Assembly: GCA_910587675.1 (NCBI GenBank)
Contig: CAJUMU010000009.1
Location: 7,481-71,480 of the forward strand
Direction: 5' to 3'
Source of the DNA: an uncultured Alistipes sp.
GTDB lineage: Bacteria; Bacteroidota; Bacteroidia; Bacteroidales; Rikenellaceae
DNA length: 64,000 nt
Under the pieces are notes generated by a model. That model searched no databases and was not told the DNA's origin. It saw only the letters and a program-made list of their open reading frames with translations. Position numbers and translations under genes: made by a program. The first letter of the stretch is position 1, and each line of letters starts with the position of its first letter. Below, piece by piece: positions 36,443 to 44,002 of the stretch.

Positions 36443-38626
36443 ATGAAAAAATTATTCACCCTGCTTTTCGCGATCGCCTCGGCGACCGCATACGCCGAAC
36501 CGACCGAGGTCGCTCCGTCGGTCAAGACGCCCACTTCGTTCGCCGTCTTCATCGACCGCGCCAGTTATGACCGCTGTCGCGAGGCGGTAGAGGCCTATCG
36601 CGCCGCCGTGCAGGCCGACGGTCTTGGCACCTACATAATCTGCGACGACTGGCAGTCGCCCGACGAGGTGCGCGAACGCATCCTCGCCCTCGCCTCCGAC
36701 AAGCGGATGCCGCTGGAGGGCGTGGTGTTCGTCGGCGACGTGCCCATAGCCATGCTGCGCGACGCCCAGCACCTTTCATCGGCGTTCAAGATGAACCAAG
36801 CCGCCGACCGCAAAAAGTCGTCGATCCCCTCGGACCGCTTTTACGACGACTTCGATCTGAAGTTCGACTTCATCGACCGCGACGCCGACAACCCGCTGTA
36901 CTTCTACTACTCGCTCCGTCACGACTCGGCGCACCACATCCGCTCCGACATCTATTCGGCGCGCATCAAGCCCGTCGTGCGCGAGGGAGTCGACAAATAC
37001 GAGGCGTTGTCGGCCTATCTGCGCAAGGCGGCCGCCGAGCACGGAGCCGCGAACCGTCTCGACCACATGTTCGTCTTCTGCGGCCACGGCTACAACTCGG
37101 AGGCTTACGACGCTTGGGCGGGCGAGCAGGTGGCGTTGCGCGAGCAGATCCCCTCGATGCGGCGCAGCGGCCACCGCATAGCCTGCTGCACGTTCGAGAC
37201 CCGTTTCCCGATGAAACGTTACCTTTTGCAGCACCTTCAGGACGAGACTCTCGACATCGCCATCTGCCACCACCACGGATCGCCCGAGGTGCAATATCTG
37301 AACGGCTACCAAGACGTGTCGGACGCCCGCGCGTCGATCGCCAACGTAAAGCGTTACCTGCGCAGCAAGACCGTGGGGTACGACGATGCCGAGAAGCGCA
37401 TCGGCGACTACATGAATTCGCTCGACGTGCCGCGCAGCTGGTTCGACATGTCGGACTCGACCCGCATGGTCGATTCGCTCTACAACCGCGAGCTCGACAT
37501 CGATCTGCTCGACATATACGAGGCCGAGCCCGCGGCGCGGTTCGTGATGTTCGACGCCTGCTTCAACGGCTCGTTCCACCTCGACGAGTATGTCGCGGGA
37601 GCCTACATCTTCGGCCGCGGCAAGACCGTGGTCGCGATGGCCAACAGCGTCAACAGCCTGCAAGACAAGTGGCCCGACCGTTACATCGGCCTGCTGGCCT
37701 GCGGCGTGCGCGTGGGGCAGTGGGCGCGGGGCACCTTCTACCTCGAGAGTCACATCATCGGCGACCCCACGCTGCGTTTCGAGAACGCGGAGAGCGTCGG
37801 AGGATTCAACGAGGCCATGACCCTGCGCGCCCGCGACGACAAATATTGGCTCAACACCCTGCGCAAGAGCGACTATCCCGACATTCAGGCCTATGCGCTC
37901 CGCAGCCTGAGCGAGAACCGCTACCGCGACATCGTGCCGCTCCTCGTCTCGACGTTCCGCGAGTCGCCTTACGGCACGGTGCGCATGGAGTGTCTCAAGC
38001 TGCTCAGCGCCAAGCATGCGCCCGAGTTCGTGGAGCTGCTGCCCGTCGCCCTTAAAGACGATTACGAGCTGGTGCGCCGCATGGCCGCCAACTACATGGG
38101 CCGTTGCGGCGACGACGCGTTGATAGCCGCCGACGTCGAGGCCGTGGTGAACGCCTACATATCGAACCGCGTCACCTACCACACCACCGACGCCCTCACG
38201 CTCTTCGATCCCGACAAGACCGCGGCCGAGATCTCGCGCCGTTTCGCCGCGCAGCCCGAAGCGGCGTTCGGCGAGAGCAACGAGGCGGCCTATCTCGACC
38301 GCGTGGAGCGCGGCGAGAAGTCGCTGCAACGCGACATAGAATATATCTTCGATACCGCCAATCCGCAGAAACGCCGTCTGGCCGAGATAAAGTCGTTCCG
38401 CAACTACCACTACCACCGCGCCGTGCCGCAGATCATCCGCTTCGCCGAGGATGCCTCGCAGGATGAGGAGTTGCGCACGGCGGCCGTCGAGGCGTTAGGC
38501 TGGTTCGGACTTTCGTACCAACGTCCCCTCATCGAGGAGGCCGCGAGCCGTCTGGCCGCCGAGGACGCCTCCGAGAGCGTGAAGTGCGAAGCGCGAAAGA
38601 CGCTCGCCCGACTGGCCGCATATTGA
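36443..38626 (+). CDS. Exported C25-like protease homologue with HEAT repeats, paralogue C
   Basis: 727 aa. Signal peptide MKKLFTLLFAIASATAYA. Motifs match paralogues A and B: FVGDVPIAML (96-105), SDRFYDDFDLKF (130-141), CGHGY (213-217, His215), CHHHGSP (275-281), FDACFNGSF (370-378, Cys373) and IGDPTL (439-444). HEAT-like repeats at about 465-725. Last gene of the operon; a strong bidirectional terminator follows 22 bp after the stop. All three copies keep the putative His and Cys, which argues for three working enzymes rather than decaying duplicates. Confidence 0.75.
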   Translation: MKKLFTLLFAIASATAYAEPTEVAPSVKTPTSFAVFIDRASYDRCREAVEAYRAAVQADGLGTYIICDDWQSPDEVRERILALASDKRMPLEGVVFVGDVPIAMLRDAQHLSSAFKMNQAADRKKSSIPSDRFYDDFDLKFDFIDRDADNPLYFYYSLRHDSAHHIRSDIYSARIKPVVREGVDKYEALSAYLRKAAAEHGAANRLDHMFVFCGHGYNSEAYDAWAGEQVALREQIPSMRRSGHRIACCTFETRFPMKRYLLQHLQDETLDIAICHHHGSPEVQYLNGYQDVSDARASIANVKRYLRSKTVGYDDAEKRIGDYMNSLDVPRSWFDMSDSTRMVDSLYNRELDIDLLDIYEAEPAARFVMFDACFNGSFHLDEYVAGAYIFGRGKTVVAMANSVNSLQDKWPDRYIGLLACGVRVGQWARGTFYLESHIIGDPTLRFENAESVGGFNEAMTLRARDDKYWLNTLRKSDYPDIQAYALRSLSENRYRDIVPLLVSTFRESPYGTVRMECLKLLSAKHAPEFVELLPVALKDDYELVRRMAANYMGRCGDDALIAADVEAVVNAYISNRVTYHTTDALTLFDPDKTAAEISRRFAAQPEAAFGESNEAAYLDRVERGEKSLQRDIEYIFDTANPQKRRLAEIKSFRNYHYHRAVPQIIRFAEDASQDEELRTAAVEALGWFGLSYQRPLIEEAASRLAAEDASESVKCEARKTLARLAAY

Positions 38627-38648
38627 CGCAGCGGCGACATTTATACGA

Positions 38649-38681
38649 AAAACCCCGTCGGAGCCGCTCCGACGGGGTTTT
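38649..38681. terminator. Bidirectional rho-independent terminator
   Basis: Perfect 15-bp stem (aaaaccccgtcggag 38649-38663 with ctccgacggggtttt 38667-38681), loop ccg, with A-rich left and T-rich right arms. It separates the convergent C25-like operon and the small lipoprotein gene. Confidence 0.92.
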
Positions 38682-38701
38682 CTCTGTCTTGCGATCAGCA
38701 A

Positions 38702-39139
38702 CTATTCGGCCGCGGTCTCGCGCGCGAAACTGTAACGGTAACGGGCGTTGCCGTCTTGGCACTCGAGATACATGTTGGTGTCGGTCATGGTCGATATGCG
38801 TCCGACGAGCAGAACGTACTGCTTCTCGTTGTTGGTGCCGTAAAGCGTGAGGTAGGTAGCGTTCTCCTGCGGATCGAAGGTCAAAACCCACATCTTGTTG
38901 GAGAAGAAAGGCTCCCAGTGGCTGTTGCCGAGCGAATAGGACATATCGCTCTTGATGTCGATCTTGTCGCCCTGCACGATGTAGGCGTTGGCGGGAACCT
39001 CGGGCGAGATGCTCGTTACGACCCACTTGCCCTGCACCAGATCTCCATAGCTGCTCTCGAACTCCTTCTTGCAGCTCGAAAGCGATATTACGGCCGTAAT
39101 CGAAACGACCGAAACGATAAACGCGAATATTCTTTTCAT
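38702..39139 (-). CDS. Small lipoprotein with a lipocalin-like beta domain
   Basis: 145 aa from ATG 39139 (MKRIFAFIVSVVS); the frame extends upstream but without a sensible N-terminus. Lipobox LSSC (Cys23). The mature part opens with VQGKWVVTSISPEV, the GxW-x-V pattern that begins small lipocalin-like domains of Bacteroidales lipoproteins, followed by alternating strands (MWVLTFDP, TYLTLYG, QYVLLVGRI). Function unknown, outer-membrane lipoprotein likely. It has its own well-formed promoter and shares a bidirectional terminator with the operon opposite. Confidence 0.72.
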   Translation of the reverse strand: MKRIFAFIVSVVSITAVISLSSCKKEFESSYGDLVQGKWVVTSISPEVPANAYIVQGDKIDIKSDMSYSLGNSHWEPFFSNKMWVLTFDPQENATYLTLYGTNNEKQYVLLVGRISTMTDTNMYLECQDGNARYRYSFARETAAE

Positions 39140-39162
39140 AGCAATTAAATAATTAACGCAGG

Positions 39163-39192
39163 CAAAAATAGTAAAATCATCCCGAACGGCAA
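39163..39192 (-). promoter_or_regulatory. Bacteroidetes-type promoter for the small lipoprotein
   Basis: On the minus strand TTG (39190-39192), 19 bp, then tatttttg (39170-39163), a full TAnnTTTG match, 23 bp before the ATG. Confidence 0.8.
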
Positions 39193-39212
39193 ATTTTCCG
39201 CCGCCGCGCATT

Positions 39213-41657
39213 CTACTCCGTCGCGCCCGCCACGCGGTATTTGCCGCCCTTGCGCGTGGGGAACTCGGCCACGTACCAATCGCCCTCGCGGCGGGTCTCC
39301 GCCTTCGCGCCCTTTACGACGATGGGGTTGCGGCTGCGCACGGCGCACCGTTCGCCCGCCGTCGAGACTATCTCGCCCGACACGACCTGTCCGTCGCGCC
39401 ACTCCAACGCCACCTCGAAGCCTCCGCGGGCGCGCAGACCGCGATAGCTGCCGTCGCACCACGCCTCGGGCAGGGCGGGCAGCAGATCGATGCGGCCGCG
39501 CGCGGACTGTATGAGCATCTCGGCCACGCCCGCCGCGCCGCCGAAGTTGCCGTCGATCTGGAAAGGCGGGTGGGCGTCGAGCAGATTGGGGTAGGTGCCG
39601 CCTCCGCGGGCATCCTTGTCGTTGACGTAGGTGAGCAGCATGCGGTAGATGCGATACGCGTGATCACCGTCCAAAAGACGTGCCCAAAGGTTCACGCGCC
39701 AGCCCGTCGACCATCCCGTGGCCTTGTCGCCGCGCAATTCGAGCGAACGCGCGCTCGCGGCGGCCAGATCGGGCGTCGTCTCGGGCGATATGTGGTGCCC
39801 CGGGTAGAGACCTATCAGGTGCGACTGGTGGCGGTGGCGCGGCTCGGGATCCTCCCAGTCGTGATACCACTCCTGAAGATTGCCTTTGTGTCCGATTTGA
39901 TAGGGGTAAATCTTATCCAACGCGGCGGCGATCTTCGCCCGCAACTCGGCGTCGGCATCCAACTCGGCCGCCGCGGCCGCGGCGGCCGACAGACACTCGC
40001 GGATGATGGCCAGATCGGCCGTGGCGCCGTAAGAGGTCGTTCCCGCATAGCCGTCCGAGGTGAAGAAGTAGTTCTCGGGCGAGGTAGACGGCGAGGTCAC
40101 CAGATTGCCCTGCTTGTCCTCCACCAGCCAGTCGAGGCAGAATTCCGCCGCACCCTTGAGCAGCGGATAGGCGCGCTCGGCGAGAAACTCGCGGTCGAGC
40201 GTGAAGAGGTAGTGCTCCCAGAGGTGGGTGCTGAGCCATGCGCCGCCCATCGGCCAGTTGGCCCACGACGGATCGCCCGTGAACTCGCCCACGGGATTCG
40301 ACATGGCCCAGATGTCGGAGTTGTGGCAGGTGACCCAGCTGCCGCAGCCGTAATAGTTGCGCGCCGAGTGGCGGCCCGTTTGCGCGAGGTTGCCGATGAA
40401 GTCGAACAGAGGCTCGTGCAACTCGGTGAGGTTGAGCACCTCGGCGGGCCAGTAGTTCTCCTCGGTATTGATGTTCACCGTGTAGTTGCTGTTCCACGGC
40501 GGCAGCAGCATGTCGTTCCACAAACCCTGAAGGTTCATCGGCACGCCCTCGGTGCGCGAGGCCGAGATCATGAGGTAGCGGGCGAACTGGAAGTAGAGCA
40601 TTTCCAGATTGTTGTCCTCGCCGCCCGCCGTGAGAGCTTTCAGACGCTCGTCGGTGGTAGCCGTCGCGACGGGTGCGCGCTCGCCCAGCTGGACGTCGAC
40701 GCGGTCGAAGTACGAGGCGAAATCGGCGGTGTGACGCTTGCGCAGCGATTTGTAGTTCAGCTTCTCGGCCGCGGCCATCTGCTCGGCGGCCAAGGCGCGG
40801 TAGTCGCGTCCCTCCTTGGCGGGATCCTTGTCGAATCCGTTGAAGCTGGTGGCGACCGTGACGAGCAGCACGGCGTCGGTACAGCCCTCGAGCACGAGTT
40901 TGTCGCCCTCGCAACGCACCTCGCCGTCGGCCGAGACGACCTTCACGAGCGTCATGAAGTGCGTGCCGCGATTCTCGTCCCACGAGATCGTGCGGTCGCG
41001 CGCGATGTTATAGGGGGCATATCCGTCGACTGAGATCATGCCGTCGGCGGCCGTCGCCGCGAAACGCAATTGGCTGCGGAAACCGATCTTGCAGTCGAGC
41101 GCGCCGCGACGGTCGGCATGCAGGCGCACGGCCATAACCTTGTCGGGCGCCGAGACGAAATATTCGCGCGAGAAGCCCACGCCGTCGCGCGTGTAATTCA
41201 CCTGCGACACGGCGCGGCTTATGTCGAGTTCGCGGCTGTACGCCGTCGCTTCGCCGCCCTCGCCGAAGTCGAGCGTGAGGCCGCCTAACGGCGAATAGCT
41301 CTGCGAGAATTTGCCTTGCAGGCGTCGCTGCAAGCGGTCGGCCGCGCGGTAGTCCTCGCGTTCGAGGGCCTCGCGCACGGGGGCCAGACCCTCCGCCGCG
41401 GCAGTGGGGTCGATGTCGCGGTCGACGGGCTCGCCCGACCACAGGGTCAGCTCGTTGAGGTCGATGCGGTCACGCTCCACACCGCCGTATATCGTCGCGC
41501 CCATGCGGCCGTTGCCCATCACCAAAGCCTCGATGAAGGCCTCGGCGGGTTCGTCGTACCACATGCGCCATCGCGCGTCGGACTTGGGTTCGCCGCAGGC
41601 CGCGACAGCCGCGACGAGCAACGCTGCCGTCGACAGTAGCATAGGAAATTTTCTCAT
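39213..41657 (-). CDS. Glycoside hydrolase family 95 lipoprotein (alpha-L-fucosidase or alpha-L-galactosidase)
   Basis: 814 aa. Lipobox AVAAC (Cys21), so the enzyme is membrane-tethered. Family 95 is recognised from the N-terminal beta domain (MGNGRMGATIYGGVERDRIDLNEL-like, motifs MGNGRMG and LNELTLWSGEP), the catalytic (alpha/alpha)6 barrel motifs NINTEENYWPAE, STSPENYF and IDGNFGGAAGVAEML, and a C-terminal beta domain. The residues corresponding to the catalytic Asn/Asn, Glu and Asp of this inverting family appear present. Substrate probably fucosylated or L-galactosylated host or plant glycan. A -7 element (tatatttg, minus, 41716-41709) lies upstream. It is divergent from the uronate genes, which may be only neighbours. 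Confidence 0.9.
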   Translation of the reverse strand: MRKFPMLLSTAALLVAAVAACGEPKSDARWRMWYDEPAEAFIEALVMGNGRMGATIYGGVERDRIDLNELTLWSGEPVDRDIDPTAAAEGLAPVREALEREDYRAADRLQRRLQGKFSQSYSPLGGLTLDFGEGGEATAYSRELDISRAVSQVNYTRDGVGFSREYFVSAPDKVMAVRLHADRRGALDCKIGFRSQLRFAATAADGMISVDGYAPYNIARDRTISWDENRGTHFMTLVKVVSADGEVRCEGDKLVLEGCTDAVLLVTVATSFNGFDKDPAKEGRDYRALAAEQMAAAEKLNYKSLRKRHTADFASYFDRVDVQLGERAPVATATTDERLKALTAGGEDNNLEMLYFQFARYLMISASRTEGVPMNLQGLWNDMLLPPWNSNYTVNINTEENYWPAEVLNLTELHEPLFDFIGNLAQTGRHSARNYYGCGSWVTCHNSDIWAMSNPVGEFTGDPSWANWPMGGAWLSTHLWEHYLFTLDREFLAERAYPLLKGAAEFCLDWLVEDKQGNLVTSPSTSPENYFFTSDGYAGTTSYGATADLAIIRECLSAAAAAAAELDADAELRAKIAAALDKIYPYQIGHKGNLQEWYHDWEDPEPRHRHQSHLIGLYPGHHISPETTPDLAAASARSLELRGDKATGWSTGWRVNLWARLLDGDHAYRIYRMLLTYVNDKDARGGGTYPNLLDAHPPFQIDGNFGGAAGVAEMLIQSARGRIDLLPALPEAWCDGSYRGLRARGGFEVALEWRDGQVVSGEIVSTAGERCAVRSRNPIVVKGAKAETRREGDWYVAEFPTRKGGKYRVAGATE

Positions 41658-41780
41658 AATTCGATCGTTTACAGGTTAGAGTTATCGGCGGAGAAATGCT
41701 CCGCAATGCAAATATAATCAAAATTGTCCAACGCCCTCGGGGCGCGGGGAGAGGCACTTCGTTTTCTCGACTTTTTTTTA

Positions 41781-41788
41781 TAGTTTTG
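41781..41788 (+). promoter_or_regulatory. -7 element upstream of kdgK
   Basis: tagttttg fits TAnnTTTG, 40 bp before the kdgK start. The -33 position carries TTC rather than TTG, so this promoter is weaker or depends on an activator. Confidence 0.45.
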
Positions 41789-41827
41789 TGTTCGGTTAAC
41801 TACCGACTAAAAATTCACAACCGCATT

Positions 41828-42868
41828 ATGAGTAAAATTGTAACATTCGGAGAGATCATGTTGCGTCTGGCGACACCCGATCATCTCAGATTTTCGCAGG
41901 CCCGCGCGTTCAACGCGACTTTCGGCGGCGGCGAAGCCAACGTGGCCGTCTCGCTGGCCAACTACGGCGAGCGGGTCGACTTCGTCACGCGGCTGCCTCG
42001 CAACGACATCGCCGAGGCCTGCGTGGGCGAGTTGCGCCGTTACGGCGTGGGCGTCGACAACATCGTCTACGGAGGCGAACGCCTCGGCATCTACTTCCTC
42101 GAAACGGGAGCCGTGGCGCGCCCGAGCAAGGTGATCTACGACCGCGCCCATTCGTCGATCTCGACCATAGAGCGCGGCATGATCGACTGGGACGAGGTGT
42201 TCGAGGGCGCCGACTGGTTCCACTGGACGGGTATCACCCCCGCCGTAAGCGCCTCGGCCGCCGAGGTGTGTCTCGACGCGTGCCGCGCCGCCAACCGACT
42301 CGGCGTCACGGTATCGTGCGACCTCAATTATCGCAAGAATCTGTGGAAATACGGCAAGAGCGCGTCGGAGGTGATGCCCGCGCTCACGGAGTGTTGCGAC
42401 GTGATCCTCGGCAACGAGGAGGACGCCGAGAAGGTGTTCGGCATAAAGCCCGAGGGCTTCGACGCCGCCGCCACGGAGGGCAAGGTCGACGCCTCGTCGT
42501 TCCGCAGCGTCTGCGCGCAGCTCATGGCCCGATTCCCGCGCGCCAAAAAGGTGGTCGTCACCCTGCGCGGCTCGATCAACGCCGACCACAACACGTGGGG
42601 CGGCGTGCTGTACGACGGCGAGACGCTATATGAGTCGCCCCGTTACGACATCACTCATATCGTCGACCGCGTGGGCGGCGGCGACTCGTTCATGGGCGGG
42701 CTCATATACGGCCTGCGCAACTTCGGGGGCGACGACCGACGCGCGCTCGAATTCGCGGTGGCCGCCTCGTGCCTCAAGCACACCATATACGGCGACTTCA
42801 ACGCGGTGAGCGTCGCCGAGGTGGAGAACCTCATGAAGGGCGACGGCTCGGGCCGCGTGGCGAGATAA
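41828..42868 (+). CDS. kdgK: 2-dehydro-3-deoxygluconokinase (PfkB family)
   Basis: 346 aa from ATG 41828 (MSKIVTFGEIMLRL). PfkB sugar-kinase family: N-terminal GGGEANVAVSLANYG (about 36-50) and the C-terminal signature VDRVGGGDSFMGGLIYG with the catalytic-base aspartate. Phosphorylates 2-keto-3-deoxygluconate to KDPG in uronate breakdown. The substrate is assigned from context: a KDPG aldolase gene and a hexuronate-type MFS transporter gene follow in the same direction. Gap to the aldolase gene is 348 bp and holds repeats and a MITE-like element. Confidence 0.88.
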   Translation: MSKIVTFGEIMLRLATPDHLRFSQARAFNATFGGGEANVAVSLANYGERVDFVTRLPRNDIAEACVGELRRYGVGVDNIVYGGERLGIYFLETGAVARPSKVIYDRAHSSISTIERGMIDWDEVFEGADWFHWTGITPAVSASAAEVCLDACRAANRLGVTVSCDLNYRKNLWKYGKSASEVMPALTECCDVILGNEEDAEKVFGIKPEGFDAAATEGKVDASSFRSVCAQLMARFPRAKKVVVTLRGSINADHNTWGGVLYDGETLYESPRYDITHIVDRVGGGDSFMGGLIYGLRNFGGDDRRALEFAVAASCLKHTIYGDFNAVSVAEVENLMKGDGSGRVAR

Positions 42869-42901
42869 AATCAATGTGTATCCGCACCGCTCTGCGGTGC
42901 T

Positions 42902-42950
42902 GTCTTCGGCGGCTCGCACCTTGGTGCGCCCCCCGCAGCCGCCGAAGATA
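42902..42950 (+). repeat. Intergenic palindromic repeat, family 1, copy 2
   Basis: Arms cttcggcggc and gccgccgaag with the inner pair gcacc/ggtgc. Preceded by a small hairpin caccgctctgcggtg (42887-42901), as in copy 4 at 62876. Two further short palindromes (gggcggcagcctgcggcccg and gcgactctcgcgagtcgc) follow directly. Confidence 0.85.
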
Positions 42951-43037
42951 TTATGCTCTCGGGCGGCAGCCTGCGGCCCGCGCGACTCTCGCGAGTCGCA
43001 TTTTCCGACAAGACGAAACATAAAACCAAATGCGATT

Positions 43038-43197
43038 ATATATTTTAATGTACCTGATTCGGAGCGTAGCGACCGAAGTCCCCTCCGAGGAGGGGATTTC
43101 GGGGAGGGGCAGATTTGTAAACGCGGCCTGTGGCCGCGGGTAGACGACCATCGGGGCTGCTTTTACGACAATATGACGTCGGTACATTGAAATATAT
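43038..43197. mobile_element. MITE-like element with 17-bp terminal inverted repeats and a 4-bp direct repeat
   Basis: 160 bp bounded by atatattttaatgtacc (43038-43054) and ggtacattgaaatatat (43181-43197), which are inverted copies with one mismatch. The same four bases, gatt, flank both ends (43034-43037 and 43198-43201), as expected of a target-site duplication. The interior has small palindromes (ccctccgaggaggg, cgcggcctgtggccgcg) and no credible gene. No TAnnTTTG promoter is seen inside in either orientation, so a MITE is more likely than a promoter-inverting switch. It ends 19 bp before the eda start. Confidence 0.6.
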
Positions 43198-43216
43198 GAT
43201 TGCCAAACAGAAAAAT

Positions 43217-43888
43217 ATGTCAAGATTTTCAAAGATAGAGGTCCTCGCGACCATGAAACGCACGGGCATGGTTCCCGTGTTCTACAACGCCGACGTCGAG
43301 ATCTCCAAACGCGTGCTCAAGGCGTGCTACGACGGCGGCGTGCGCGCGTTCGAGTTCACCAACCGCGGCGATTTCGCCCACGAGATCTTCGGCGAGCTGA
43401 ACCGTTGGGCTGCCGCGGAGTGTCTCGAAATGATCCTCGGCGCGGGCAGCGTCGTCGACGCACCCACTGCCGCGCTCTACATACAATTGGGCGCGGCGTT
43501 CATCGTCGGCCCGCTGTTCAACCCCGACGTGGCGAAGGTGTGCAACCGCCGCTGCATCCCCTACACTCCCGGGTGCGGTTCGGTCTCGGAGATCGGCTTC
43601 GCGCAGGAGGCGGGATGCGACCTGACGAAGATATTCCCCGCGGGAAATGTCGGCGGGCCCTCGTTCGTCAAGAACATCAAGGCACCCATGCCGTGGTCGA
43701 TGCTCATGGCCACGGGCGCCGTGGAGCCCACCGAGGAGAACCTCGCGGCATGGTTCAAGGCGGGAGTGACGGTGGTGGGAATGGGCTCGAAACTCTTTCC
43801 GAAAGAGATCGTCGCGGCGGGCGACTGGCAGGCCGTGAGCGATCTGTGCCGCCGCGCGCTCGACATCATAGCCCGCGCCCGCGGATAA
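43217..43888 (+). CDS. eda: KDPG (2-dehydro-3-deoxyphosphogluconate) aldolase family protein
   Basis: 223 aa from ATG 43217 (MSRFSKIEVLATMK); an upstream in-frame ATG at 43196 spans the end of a MITE-like element and was not chosen. Class I aldolase of the KDPG/KHG family, with the catalytic glutamate in FEFTNR (Glu46) and the Schiff-base lysine in DLTKIFPAG (Lys138). Splits KDPG into pyruvate and glyceraldehyde-3-phosphate, the last step after KDG kinase. Together with kdgK and the transporter it makes a uronate catabolic module. Confidence 0.9.
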   Translation: MSRFSKIEVLATMKRTGMVPVFYNADVEISKRVLKACYDGGVRAFEFTNRGDFAHEIFGELNRWAAAECLEMILGAGSVVDAPTAALYIQLGAAFIVGPLFNPDVAKVCNRRCIPYTPGCGSVSEIGFAQEAGCDLTKIFPAGNVGGPSFVKNIKAPMPWSMLMATGAVEPTEENLAAWFKAGVTVVGMGSKLFPKEIVAAGDWQAVSDLCRRALDIIARARG

Positions 43889-43915
43889 CGCTTTCAAGAA
43901 ACCTACACAAAAACT

Positions 43916-43976
43916 AACGTTTTCGATAAGCCGAGAGCAGAGCCGAACTTGTTCGGGCTATGCCGAGGCGAGAAAA
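43916..43976 (-). repeat. Intergenic repeat, family 3, copy 3 (inverted)
   Basis: Reverse complement of the 62-bp repeat at 21-82, with a few changes (for example gagagcagag in place of gagtgcagag). It occupies most of the 114-bp gap between eda and the transporter gene. Confidence 0.8.
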
Positions 43977-44002
43977 CGACTGTTGTAAAACGAACCGAAC
44001 CT

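Noticed and set aside
43038..43197. Invertible promoter (inverton) interpretation of the 17-bp inverted repeats
   Set aside because: No TAnnTTTG/TTG promoter is seen inside in either orientation and a gatt direct repeat flanks the ends, which fits a MITE better.
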